DNA of 64,000 nt from Chrysomallon squamiferum (lineage: Eukaryota > Mollusca > Gastropoda > Neomphalida > Peltospiridae), in assembly GCA_012295275.1 (NCBI GenBank), contig CM022674.1, positions 9,572,260 to 9,636,259 on the forward strand, written 5' to 3'. This document shows positions 38,351 through 53,300 of this stretch, in pieces. Both the position numbers and the translations under genes were made by a program. Numbering within the stretch: the stretch's first letter is position 1; each line of letters starts with the position of its first letter. The notes under the pieces were generated by a model. That model ran no database searches and was not told the DNA's origin. It saw nothing but the letters and a program-made list of their open reading frames with translations.

Positions 38351-41300
38351 TCAGATGTTGCTTGCAGTAGTGTTTGGATCATCTTCAAGAAGAAGGTTTT
38401 TATTTTCTTCTGAGATGTCTAGGTTGTGTTTGGCAATAGCTTCTTGTGCCTTTCAAAAAGATAAATAACTGAATTTGAATAAGTTAGTCATATATTAAGT
38501 ACATACATATAAACAGTATCTCAAAAGGTTGTTTGTTAAACTAAAGGAAATATTAAAACAATACCAGAAATCCAGATAGAGTGCAAAAACAAACAACTAA
38601 ATGTTAATATGATAAAGTTGAAGTATTCATTATTATTCATAAAGTATAAATCCAATCATTATAACATAGCAAAACATGAAATGTAAATCTTATGTATAAT
38701 GTTCAGCATTCCTAAACTTTTATTGAAAGTACAGCAAAGTTAATAGTTATTACTTACCTGTTTTATAAATATTTTCTGGTTTGTGGTAATCACTTTATTG
38801 AAGAAATGTTCTGCAACTGAATTTGCCTGACATTCCATAGCAACATACCCACAGTTCAAAAATGATGCTGCTAAAAAGATTTTCTGTTTTACTGTACTTT
38901 TCTGATTGACATTTTTCTCTATTTCAAATGCTTTGTCAACGTTCATGTTTTTATTCTTTATCTCATAGCAGGAATTCAGTGGGTTGTTTGGTTCTGCCTC
39001 CTGTTGACTATTCCTTGTATCATAGTCAGACTCCTTTCTTTTTTCAGCCTCAGAGACATTATTTATATACTTCACATTTTCAGTATTTTTCTCTGGGTTA
39101 CTGTCCATTGCTTCCTTTCTACTATTGGTGCTTAAGTGAGACATGGATGGTTCTTGCAAATGTTTGGTATATTTTGTTTCAAGTAAGTCAATGACATATT
39201 GATATGCTTCTTTGAATTGGTTGTTGTCATGGTAGAAATTAATAAGCATCAAAACAAATCTCTGAAATTAAACAAAATAAAACAAAAAACTATGCATTCA
39301 CTACACTGACTGTTTAATATTTTGTTATAATTATTATCAGTGCTTAAAACAAGATATGACAGGACTGAAGATGCACTCTATTTTGTAAAAACAATTTTCT
39401 TTATTTCAATTTTGTATTTAATGTTTGTTAAGAAATTGGTTATAAATTTAAAATAATTCAATAAAAACTAAAAACAAATAAATCTGTTATTTTTTTTCAG
39501 ATTAAAAACTGATATTATTGAAATACTATTTTAGTTTCTATTAAATGCTGATGTTTCCAAAACTAATAATTAGCTGATGCCTTGTTACAGTTATTTAACA
39601 TATCCCTTGTTATGATTACTTTAATAGCTATTACCTGGCTCTGTGGACAAACTTTGAGGCCTTGCTGCAGTATGTTTATTCCCAGTGTAAAAGGTGCTTT
39701 TAGATTGTTAACACAATGATCAGCAATGTCAGCATAGTCCTCTGAGCTGAAATCTGTGTCACCATACTGCAGCAATGTGAGGATTCCTTTAATATCTTCA
39801 TTTGAAATTAAATACTGTAATTTTCTGTTCTTCAGATCACTGCTATTTTCATACCTTTCTCAACATAAAACAAATACAATGGATGAAAAACACAGCCTTT
39901 ACAATAACATAAGTATGTGAATAAAACAACCTTCTGTTAATAAAGACATGTGCAATCCTATTTCTATTATGACAAATATCAGTGGTCAGTTTAATTTATA
40001 AACATGAGATTATTAACTTTTTCTAAGTAAATTCACTAATGAGACACATATTAAAAATACCCTGTAGATGAAGGATTGTAAATTAAAAGTCATGTATTAT
40101 CAAATGTGACACCTAATGCATTACTCAAAAACTTTCATAACTAAACATGTATTTGTTTTCTAATAAACTAACAGCTTTTCCAAAGCATAATCAAGAGTCA
40201 TTTCCACAGGTCTGTCAGGTTTCCATCCTGTCCACAAACTGTCCAGTTCATCCATGTGTAGGTATGTGGTTTTGCTCTTCTTCTTGCTATTCATCATTGT
40301 CACAAGTATTTTATTTGCTTCCTCAAAACCTCCACAGTCAATGTAATATTTGGCCATTCTGTGATGTACTCCTGGCAAACAGTGATCCATTTCACCCAGC
40401 CTGACCATAATATTATCTGTGTTTAAAATAGTGTGAAAGTAGTGAAATAACTATGGGAATAATAAAGGGTTAGTACATTAGTAAAATCTAAAAATATTCC
40501 AAATGTTTTCTTTAATTAATATTATTTATTAAAACATTTTTAATACCAAACTGCTACATGGAAATTCTGTAGCAAATATCTAATCTAGCCCATTTAAAAA
40601 TTAATCAGAATGATTGCTTAAAAAATAAAGCAATAACATAAAAGCTTATAGTCAATCCACTGAATATTCCTGTTATACTTTATAATCATATTTTACTGAA
40701 TGAAATCTGTACATGTATTTATAAATCATGATAATTTTGATCATCAGTATTTGACTTGTGTCAGAGCATAATAATTATTATGTTTCATCAGCCTACTGAT
40801 AAACATACTCACACAGTCTCCAGAAATAATCTTTCACCTCAGCATCATAACGGTTTTGCATTAACCATGCCAACAGAATATTTTCTAAAGCTCGTCTGTG
40901 ATGGTAGTCATCTTCTGGATACAAATTAATCTTTAAAAAGATCACAAAAATGTATGGGTTTGAGTGAATGTCAGAGTTACATAGAAATTTGAGGAAAATG
41001 TCAAAATATAAATGCCCACTTACTAGAAGAGATTTAGCCAAATTTATTATAATTTCTGACTGATGGTAATTTTAAACACAAATAAAATAAAAAATTCCTA
41101 CTTTGTATATCTCAATACATTTTTTGGCATATTCTTCAGCTGCTTTCCAGTTTTTGCGAATCATCTCCAGGGTTCCCAGATTCATGTAATTGACCGCAAT
41201 GACCGGATGATCCCATCCAACTGCATTAGCTTTCACTTGAAGAGATCTAATAAACATTTTTGAGTATTTTAATATTACTTGCATATAAAATTCATGCTTG

Positions 41301-44300
41301 TATAATATTTTTTTAAAACATGCTGAAAACAATATCTCAGTAATAGTTAAAACTTACCCAAAATAGTAGTTCAGTAAAATTAAATTTAATATCTATTCAG
41401 AATAGTATTTTATTAAGATCTGCATTTTAATACAAACTAAAACAGTTACAAATGTATTTACATTATTCTTTGTATTGAACACATACTCAAAATAGTATTT
41501 CTCAGCTGTAACCAAATCATTTTGTCTTCTGTAACATAGACCAAGGTTTGTCAGCAGATTACCTATGATGTGAGGCACAGTTCCAAAAAAATTATCTTCA
41601 TAGATCTTAAATGAAAAGATTTTCCAGAAAACATTTTTATTTAATTTATTATTATTTTATTTTTTATTTTTTTACTGACATTAAATTATTTATAATTATT
41701 AATTAATAAAATATTTAAGAAGTAAAGTTTTAGATGGCAAAACACATCAGTAATGACAAAAGGTAGTTTAAGTAACTTGAATATAATTTAATAGTTGAAA
41801 ACATCCATTAATAAATATTTAACTACAAAACTGATATTATGAATTTCTGGCAAAGCATTTTACAGTGAAGAATAAATAAAGCACACACCTTTAGAGCTCT
41901 TTTGAAGATTTCAATAGCCTCTTCATATTTGCAGAGATCCAGTGATACCAAGCCTAAATTTTGGAGAGCATCTGCAATATTCTGTCTGTTTCCATGTTTC
42001 ACATGAATGTCATGTGACTGCTGAAGCAAGTTTTTTGCCTATCACAGTAACATCCCATCATTAAACATGCTATTTCTCTTTAATTCTTTCTTTATAATAA
42101 CACATTTAATAACATTTTCATTTATAAGCATATTGGTTAAATAAATTATAAGACTAAAAGAACAAATTTTTTAAAAATAAAGTAAATATACTTGTGGAAA
42201 CACAGCTCAACTACCTCAGTGAGGTTGCCCTGGTAACGAGCAATCAAACCCAAACCATTGTAACACCACCCTAAACGTGTCTCTGCAAACTTTCCATCCA
42301 GATCTCCAGTTTCAATAGCACTAAAATAAAATAAAATAAAGTATTCTTCAGCTAATTTAGAAAAATAGCATAACATTATTAACAACTTTGTTTTGCTTAT
42401 AGAGTCCAGTTTATTAGAATAATCTGACTACAGTGAATATAGTAATGCAAAATGGAAAAACCAAATATATATAGGGAAAAAAAAAATGAACAGAAGTACC
42501 TTAATCTATCTGCTTACCAACATTTTTAACTGCATTTTTAAATTGTATTTCATAAAAACATTTTCATCAATTAAAACACACATGTTAATCATCATTATTA
42601 TTATTATTGCAACATTCAGAATAATATTTTAAAATTTATACATTTTGAAGTAGTCCACAACTTCATAATGCATTTTCTTTGCCTCAGTGAATCTCTCTAT
42701 GTCACAGTATGTGCAGGCTAGCTCATACTTGTGATTAGCCAACTTCTTCTGACGTGAACTTTCTTCATAACCATTCACATTCTTCATATTATTCTGAAAT
42801 GAACAAGATCTGTAAAACATTTATCATTATCATAAATGAATAATTCCATTTTTTTACACCAAGAGAAAACTTAATGATTTTATGAACATGAAATATATAA
42901 AGAAGAAAGCCATGATAACACAGCAGCTATTTTTAGTTTTATACATTATACTATTGAATTATAATGCGGCATATTACTCTGCTAAATGTATTTAACTTGA
43001 TCAGAATTTTTTACTAATATTAAATCTGGTCCACCATGAGTCTGACAACAGATGTACATGTGACAATGATGAAGATAAGTATCTTCACGTGAATGCAGGT
43101 TGCCATTTTAAAACGTTTATGCTGACTGATGACTTTTTGTACAAACAGAACTAACCAAAATAGCAATAATTCTCAATGAAATTTGTAAGCTTGCTGGCTT
43201 ACAAATGGCTAGTTCAAGAAAATCTTTCATTTCTTCCAAATATATCAGCATCTAAAAGCAATAACAGAAATAATCAAATATAGATTAAATTTATTTTTTA
43301 AAACAGAATACAAAAAAGCCTATTTCTAATTATAAAGTTTAAAATACCAAAGACTTAAAGCAAAATTTTGTCAGAGCAATCAGATTTAAACAAATTATTT
43401 ATCTAGAAAAGAAGAAATACATATTTTTGGACAAGAGAAGGCAAAAATATTTTTTGTGAGAACAACACACTGCATTAGAAGGGAAATGTTTGTAAAAATA
43501 AAAATTAATTTGATGTAAATATCTGGTATCAGCAGTAACTACAAATATACTTTATGTAGATATCCAGAAACTGGATTACTAAACGTGAGTAAATCACAAG
43601 TTATGTGATGGCGGTTTGGTTTAAAAAATTTCCATTGAGCTGTTCATTATCCTAAAGCAAATTTTCTGGCATGCTGTTTCTATTTTTAACAGAAGTAATA
43701 GCTGAAAAAAGTATTCCCATGTCAGTGATGTTTAAAATGCTACCCATCTGGTAACTATACAGATAATATTAAACTTTCAATACAATTACAAACAATATTT
43801 GGAATGACCTTTCAATTGGATTTCTAAATAATTAACAAAAGGAAACACTGAAAACAGTTGTTTACCTGTATGCCAGGTGGTTTTGTTGATGAGGTTGCAC
43901 CATCAAGATACAACAAATAGAATTCCACCAGCCGTGTGTTAAACTCCTCTTCAAACATTTCACTGTACTGAATAAAACTATAACCAGTGCTTTTCCACAA
44001 CTCCAGTAACTCATAATCCCTCTCTCTACAAAAAACAAAATCATCTTACAGGCACTTATATGGTCAGAGCTCACAAGTAATCCATACTTTATAATTAATT
44101 TATGTAACCAGTTATTGATCTGTACAGGGAAAATATTTCCAAACACCAAAATTAAATTCATTTTGAGACAAGGGATGGAAATCTTTTTTATCATATTTAA
44201 ATCTGAAAACAAATTCTAAAAATTGAATAACAGTTTATATTGATTTTTATTAATATTATTGAACAATGTTAGCACTCTCAAAGAATCCAAATTGATTTCA

Positions 44301-47300
44301 ATAATGATCTTAAAATTACTTCTTGTTAGTAAGTTTTTACCAAGAAATTTGAAATTGTTATGCTGACAACAACAACAACAAAAAAATTAAAATAAAAAGA
44401 CATGAGGTGACATATCTGAGAAAGATAGAATACTATAGCATTTCCCTTCCTCAGATTCATCACAAGCAGTCCATGAAAGTTAAATGATTAAGTCCGACAC
44501 AGTAAAGTTGATTTTGAAAGTTAATTAGAACATCTCCTCATCATATCTATCATCTCTAAAAATAAATTTATAATATTCTTACATAAAAGATAATAATAAT
44601 CATGGTTAATTTAATTTAAAAATTAGGTACTGATTATTTAATAAAATTAAGATTTAAAAATATATATGTGATCAACTTACTGATACAATCTTGAAAATAT
44701 ATAAAGATCAACAAGTGATTTTGCCAATCCTTCTTTATCATCTATTGACCTCTGAAGCCATGGCAACTCGTATGCCAAACGTATAGTACTTTTGTCGATG
44801 TAATCCATAGTTACAGAAAACCTCTGTTCAGAAAATAAAAAGAAGAGGTAAACTATGCACAGAGAAAAGAAAATAAGTTCAGAGAGGTGCATTCACAATA
44901 TTAAAGGTATGGTAATGATTTATGTTTAGTTCCAGTATTATTTTGTACAATTATCATAAATCCTTGTATGAACAAAATTTACAATTAATCCTTATTATTT
45001 TATTTTGCTTTTCCTCTCCCTATATTCTTAGTCTCTGGAATTAGTCTTAATTCTGTCCACGTACTATAAATCAAATTTATAATCTTATGTTGTGTTTTGT
45101 ATTTGATATGTTTCTCTATTTCACTGCAATCTTCATAATTAAAAAAGTAACATATAAGTACAAACCTTTCTCTTCCTTTCAAAAAAGTTGATAAGTTTTC
45201 TTGTAACAGATACTCTGAAAATCAAAATCAATTTCCGTCAGAAAGAAAATGTCACCAGTAAAACAATATTTGACTTCTTAACAACAGACATGTCTTTCTA
45301 GAACAAAACATTAAAATGTTTATTATTTTTACTTAAAAATTCAGCAAATGATTACAATATAATTCTGATTTCTACAAAGTCCTTTGCTAATCCTTATTTA
45401 AGCCCATAACTTTATAATACATATTTATTTAATGATACATTTATTTTTACATCTGTCTTCCTCTGTTATCAAATATCTTCAAAGTTATATCAAGTGTCAT
45501 TCAGCTGGGTGTAATTAGACAAGCAGTAGGAATAATGTTTTTACTTGTTTTTGTCTATTATCAATTATCTTAATGGTTATATATTTATACTTGTCTTTGT
45601 CTATGGATATATATATACTGTGCCAAATAAGTTTAGCAATTACATACAAGGATATGACATACAGACAACCTGATTGGATGTTGAATTTATTTATATACAT
45701 TATTTAATTGATAGAGCATTTCTGAATGTAGCCAACAGTAACACACTGTCACAGTATCAATGTCGTTACCTTAATGTCAGCTGATGAAACAGAGGGGTAC
45801 ATCTACTAAATGGTGAGAGAGGCTCAATAATGTGTGTGCACTAGCAGCACTGATAACAGTACATCATCGTCTCGTTCTTCTAATGACAGCATTAATCTCA
45901 GGAATAATAATTGCATTCCATTCCTGGTTGACATCATCTTGTAGGTCATGGACGTTAAGGAAACAGAGGATGGTTTTTGCATATCCTATATGCTGCAGGA
46001 ATAGAATGACCACTGGTGTAATGATTTTGTTGCAGTAATGTTGAGCAGTTGTTTCCATGAATGAAAACAAGATCTATTTTACCTCCACCATAAATAATGG
46101 CCCAGACCCTGGCACAGTTGCCTCCATACATGACACCTACCATCCACAAACTGAACACAAAATCTGGATTCGTCTATGAATTATGTCTGATCCCATCGTC
46201 TACATCTCCAGTGTTGGTGTATTCTGGCCCATCTCATATGTTCCTGAATGTAATCCAGCAGCATGGAGACTGTTACTGACAGTCTGAGCATGAATTCTTG
46301 TGTCTGTGGTTTGCTGCAAAGTATGGGCTAAACGTGGAGCCTGTGATGTTGAGATAAAATCACTAAATACTATCTTCCCTTGGAATAGTTAATAGTAGTT
46401 ACCAGAATGTGGTCAATCTTGCCCAGTTTGGTGTACATGTTGGAGCAGTCATGATATGCTACTGCCATGAACATGAAAGTAATGAGCGATGTAGTGTACA
46501 TGTGTGCTGGCATTGCTTCTTGATTTTCCATTAAGTATGGACAGGAATCGATTAAAACAGGATAAATTTTTCCTTTTGTTTTTGATTTAAAAACATCCTT
46601 ATTGCATGTGCTTCTTCAGCAACACAAGCGCACCTCCTTTACATATATAGTACACATAGCTATGGTTTTCTTTTCATTACCCAAAAAAGTAACATATTAC
46701 CAAGTTTTTATCACTTTATTTTAATTTATTTGAAAGTGACAGTCATTTACAAAAACTTGCTAAATGATTTTGGTTAAGAATATTTTTATATATACCTGTC
46801 TTCCTCAGTCTTCAAGTATTTTCCTTTAATAGCATCCTTCATTTCTGAGAAAGCAAACCTGAAAAGTAATACTAGAATAGTTTCTCAATAATACCTAAAT
46901 ATCTTGGAAAAAAAAAGTCTGCAAAGCGACTATTTCTTTCCTTTTTTTTCTTTTTCTTAACTTCAATCAACATACAGTTTAGGTACATTTCACCTGGAAC
47001 AATAAACATGGGACAATAAATGTAGATTATAGATTCTGAATATTTGTAACTCATGTCTTTGATGAGAAGACTGACAAACAGTTCCACAATATTTTTATTG
47101 ATTTCTTACCAGAGAGGTCCAGAATGACAGATTAGGAATTTTTCCATGGCGAAGTAGAGAGGAGAGAAGATTTGTTTTGGGATATCTAATGCATCTTGTA
47201 GTTCAGATTCTGACAGACCTTCATGAGAAACATGCAATGCAGAAAATACCTGAAATACACATTTTTAACTTAATACCACAGGTTTATGTATGTGACTAAA

Positions 47301-50300
47301 TCAAGATATAGCAATTCAATTTCAAACTGTAAAACATAATGCTGATACGTCTGACAAAAATGTTTTAAATTATTAATATTAATAAACATACACTCTAAGT
47401 CAAATAACCTGACTTTCTTCACATTTAAATACCGAGTTTTTCAATACATTAATCAGACTTACATTAAAATATACAACAATTATTTCTAAACCACATAAAC
47501 AACTTGATTATAACTTGTTTTGCCATGTAGCTACCTTGTAGACATATTTTATTTCTGCCATCCCTTTCTAGGGATATTGCTATTTCCACTTACAAAAATG
47601 AGGAATGACCAACCTAAAACAGCATATACTAGAGAGAACATTCAAATTGCAGAGAAGCTGCTTGCTTTCTGATCTTGTAGTACAGAATAACAGAATAATA
47701 AACCAAGTGTTAAGTATAATCTAGTAAACATGATTCTCCTTAAATATACACGAAACAAACAATTCTCTAATTCATTTACGGCACACTGCATCTGAAATAT
47801 CACATTAGAGTTTTCTCTAATTTAGCCATAAAAACATATAAGTATAATACAGAAATAGTTTTCTTACTAGTTTAACAAGTTCTGGATAGTCCTTAACATT
47901 ATAGTCACTTTCCATCCGGTCAAGATACTTGTCAAACAGCTGCTCAATACTGTAAAAATATAATTATAAATAACATAAACAATATTAGAATAGCAATAAT
48001 ATATCTGTACACATACAAATATATAAATGTTATTTATAAATGAATATGGCTGAACCAATATGACTGACAATCTCTTGTGTATTAAAATTTTCTTGTTCAT
48101 ATTTTCTTAATGTTAAAGCTGAATGATTTTTCACTGGAATTTTGCAATAAACTTGGGAAATACTGACAAGTTTGCAAATTTTGAAATGCTGTGACCATTA
48201 TAACAATTCAGTTGATGATATTTTATGAAAAATAGACAGGTGACTGTTTTTCTCAGGCGGCTGTTAGACCAGTTTCAACAGTATTTTAAATATATAAAAA
48301 ATAAAGAAAAAAAGTACATATTTAATTCTTTCTATTTCCATAATTATATTTAAAATAATTTAACATTTTTTAAAAATAATATTATGATAAACTGCTAAAA
48401 AAATGCATAGATATTATATGGATGTTACAGTGAATTTATAAAAAAAATTTAAAAAGAAAAAAAAACATAAATCAGATTACAGTTTAAAAAACAAATTAAA
48501 AAGAAAACAATTTAAGAGATCATTGTCAGTGACATTAGTGATTTCATTACCCTTTTAACCACAAATCTATTAGAAACCTAGACACAAAATTAATTTATAT
48601 TCTACCAATTCCATTGTTTAAAACCTTTAGTTCAATATGATACAAACCTTTCACAAGCTATCAGTGATTCTATTTTTTCATCTAACTTCCTAAAGTAGCC
48701 AAACACTGAAAGTTCCTAAAATATTGATTAATTTAATTTCTATAAACAATATAAAATGTGTTAAATGTCTGAAAATAAGAAATTAAATCATTATCTAAAG
48801 ATGAAATTCTAATGATAGACTTTAAAGAATAAATTATACAAATGCCTTGACAGTATCAAACATCAAATTACTAACTTCCTTCTTGCTGTATCTGTCTGTT
48901 TTATTTTTAAGATACTGAATTTTATTACATGAACTTAGCTTTAATAACTTTTCACTGACTTGCATCTGCTTTTTACTAACTAACGATTAAAATAATAATA
49001 AATTATTTATAAATTAAGAAATAACAGTTTACAATAACTTCATTCAACTGTCTTAATAGAAATTAAAATATGACTGAAAATAAATAAAAATTGTGGATTA
49101 ATTAAAATACTCTAACTTACATGCAATGTGATTTGAAGAAAAAGGGGGTTTGATGTCTGCTCTGACGTGACCACTTTCTTGAGTTGTTCAGATGAAAAAG
49201 CCTTCCCACTTCTCTGCAGTGATTGCTGAAAATATGAACCTAAATTAAGAATAGATCATACAAAATGATGTTCTGAAAACCAGTAAAATCCTGAAACGAA
49301 ATCATATCTGTCAATCAAAAAAGAAAAAAATAATTAAATAGAAAAGAAATGTTTCTAAACAGTGGTCTATATTGTGAGGAGGAAATTATTATTGGCTATA
49401 TTTACTGAAAGACAAATATAAAAATAAAATTATCACTTAAGTGTATTTTTTGAGAATGGTTTGTAAATTTATCAAAAGCAGACAGTACTCACTACACATA
49501 TCTCATGCTTGGTTTGCCTGGACAGAGGCTGCAGTGATAAAATCTCATAATGACGCTTCTTAACTAGTTCCTCAAAAACAGTCTTTTCTGAATGCAAGCA
49601 TGACACCACAACAGATACATGTCTAGGCAGGTTGTCTGGCAGCCAGTACAGAGACTGAATGAAGTTGAAGAAAAATATAAATAAATTGATTTCATTTGTA
49701 TAAAATTAGTGCTAATATTCAAATATGACAATACCCTCTTTTATGATAAAATAATATAATAATATGATTGAGTAGTTTACTAAATCACACTGAAATTTAT
49801 TAATTATTTATTTTGTTTATACATACTTCTTTGCATCATTTTTTATATTCTGTTTTAAAGATTCTGCATACATTTTTAGATGTTACTGCAAATTTTCTTT
49901 ATACAAGTAACACAACATTTTTATCTATTCTGTTTTTTCCTGAAAAGTGGCATTGATTTAATTCTAATCTGTAATCAGAAAACAAATGTAAAAATATAAA
50001 ATTAAAACATGTAAAATACCTTTGTCACTTTTCCAGAATCTTTTACAGCTTTTTCAACTGCATCAACAATAATGATAACTTTCTTGCTCATCTTTTCTGT
50101 CAGTTCTTCTAGTAACTCTCTGAACTTGTTGATGTTTTCTCGTACACTGCTGTCACCCGACTTCTCTGTACTCTCCTCAACTTTCTCTTCTGGACATTTC
50201 TGCTTACTTTTTATAATCTCAATGTAATATTTTACCTCCAGATTCAGCCTAAAAGAAATGCTTCTGGGCTCTGAAAATCAAAACTGTGCTTAATTTATAA

Positions 50301-53300
50301 TAATTAAACCTATGTAAAGGCAATAAACCCAATTCTGAAAAAACAGGTTATATTAATGTTTTAAAATGTTTGTTATAATTAATAACTGTTATGTTTGGGT
50401 GATGATAAAGTAACTACACTGCAAACAAAAATTAAAATCATAAAAGCACAAAAATACAAATTGCTAAAACCAAACAAATAAAAATTTAATTATAATAATA
50501 AGTCCTTCTAAAATGTTATGAACATTTTTATTATTATTTTATTTAATCCATTATAGTATTTAATTTTTTATAATTAACATCTATTCTCTGTATGTCTACA
50601 TATCATATGTTCTTTATTAAAAAATTTCTCTAGTATGTATTTCGGATATAAAAAAACAAAAACAATCCTTATTCAGCATGAAAACACATTTTTATCTATA
50701 ACTGAAATAAATTTCCACCAAATGAAAAAAATAATGCTGTTGGATATTTATTTTATTTATATACATTAATCATTTCAGACAGGTTGAAAAACCTTCAATT
50801 TATTTATGCTATTCAAATTTTTATTTTATAATAAACTCAATTAGCAGAAAATGCTGTTTTATAATTTATGTTTTTGTTTACTTTTTGCTATGGTGATCCT
50901 ACTTTAAAAACAAAAACCAGCTGAAACTATATACAACTGCATCTGTAGATCATCTCTAGACAAGGTAGGTAACAGCAGTGAATACTTGAAGCTACATCTA
51001 GGAGGGGCTGGTCATGGCTGGACAAATCAGAGATAGTACTGATGTATTACTAATTTCAACTACACTCCCAAAATAGATTTGAAATATTCATTAAATACTT
51101 TAACAACTTACTGCCACTATCTTTTCCACAAGCAATGAAATGATAAAGAACAACATATTTTTCCTCTCTTTTACTGAGATGGTCTATCCAGTTGCTAAGT
51201 AATGCAGACTTCCCACTTCCAGCTGAACCAGAGATTAAAACACTTTTATCTGTAAAAAAATAATTAAATACTTTGTTAGTTAATAAATTAAAATGAAGAG
51301 TTTTAAATTTTATTGACATCTCAGTTTATTATATCTGAGTTAATGAACTGTTCTCAATAGCTAGAAAATATCATTCCTGCTAATCAGGTGAAGTAATGTT
51401 CAGCAATTAAAATCATCAAAAATTACTTATCATCAATATTCATTAACTTATTTTCTGTTACAAGATATTCATTCATTCGATTACTTTACAATAACTTTAT
51501 TTCTCTTGTTTATTTTATTATAAGCAATATTAACTTATTCAGTTCCTAACCATCATCAAACAATAACTCTTTTATTGTCTAGTTTAATCTATTACCATTT
51601 TTTATGTAATCATCAAGTTGCTGGAAGTAATTATTTTCAGTAACATACAACTGCCTTTTGCTCATCATAAATGTATCATGATCCAGCAGCAGTTTTTGTT
51701 GAAGAGTCAAATTGTTTTGTCCTTCCAGGATCTCATTCAGATACTTCCACACTGCAGTGAATATCCTTTTTGCACACTGTAGAGAAAAAAAGAAAAAAGG
51801 AAATATATTAATATTCACAAAAACGCTTTCAAAATATCTGAAATTCATTATCAGTGAATAACTAAAATGTTCTTACCACTAAAAGTTGGTGAGATTTATA
51901 AAAATAATCAAATAAAACCTGTTCACTGAAAACAAATAAAACCCTATTTTTGTTCATCTGACACAAATTTATTCCAAGTATTTTATTATTTTCTTTACTA
52001 TTTATTTAGTGTTTTTTTTTGGCAGTTGTTGTTTCATAAAAATTTATTAAACTTATTATTAAATATGTAAACTGAAATACAACTTTCTCACTTGATGAGG
52101 ATGTTCATACTGCAAATGCACATCAAGACACTGTAAAAAAAATTATAAATAAAATGAGATATTCTTTAAAATATAACATAAATTTAGTTTAAAATAAATA
52201 AAATTTAAGTATTTTAACCAGTGATGATGCAATAACACTTTTTCAGTTTAAAAATATTTTGTATTTTATAGATAATAAATATTAATTTGTATCTGAGCTA
52301 CATATGGAATAGTCTAAATCGTTGTTTTTTCTCTATGATTTACAAAGCATGTCAATAAAATAGTGAGACCATTTTCCTTTTAACATATCTATATGTATAT
52401 AGCAATGTTAAAAATAAATAAATAAATAATAACACTAATAATAAAAGACTATTTCACAGAGGTACACAGAATATATTTTGATGTATTCTTAAAATATAGC
52501 ACAGTATCCCCATTTAAAATAAAATGTAACTTATCAAATATTTACTCAAAAAGAAACCCTTCACAGTTCACTTAATTCAAATTTAAATAACATCAGTTCA
52601 GAAAGTGGCAGAGAAATTTTACTAACCATCCTCTGTTTTAAAATTCTCATAACTAACTTTATCTTGTATGTTTTCTACTTCTCTCTTCAACATGTTCCTC
52701 ATCTCAGTCGCTTCATTTCCCTCAGCTACGTATTTCATTGCCGTCTTCTTATCTTCCAGCTCAGAGTAATGTTTGTATTTTTCATCATCAAACTTCTACA
52801 TAAAAATGATCAAAAAAATAATAAAAAAAAAAAAAAAAAAATGCATGTGTCAAAATGAATAGAGATTTCAAAAAATTTCACAGTATGCATAGCAATGATA
52901 TCTGAGACATACCCAACTGGTCAGACAGTCTGTTTCTGATCAGTGTTCCTGGTACATGATCACTATCTTCTGGATTCACTGACAATTTACAAATGTTCAC
53001 AAACAGAAAAAACATTAAAAAAAAAAAAAACAATAGTAATAAGATAATGATAATAATAATAATAAATAAATAAATAAAATTATAAAAAACACTAAATTTG
53101 TATACATTTTTAAATTCCAAGATGACCATAATTATCATTATATATCTGTACACAAACCTTGGATCTAAAGTAGATGCATGTTGGCATGCTTCCAGGGTTG
53201 TTGAGATGTCCATGCCGAAATTCTATTTCTGTAACACTCCTGTCACGGTAGTTATCCACCCATGGATAAGTGGTTATAGTATTATCAAAATTTTTTTGAA

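Noticed and set aside
38928-39194. 88-codon plus-strand frame
   Set aside because: Antisense of the large 168-codon exon of the NACHT-TPR gene.
52905-53015. Possible exon (NPEDSDHVPGTLIRNRLSDQL) in the NACHT-TPR gene, minus strand
   Set aside because: Its phase fits neither the exon before (ends phase 0) nor the one after (starts phase 0), while those two join perfectly without it. It may be a repeat or a rare alternative exon.
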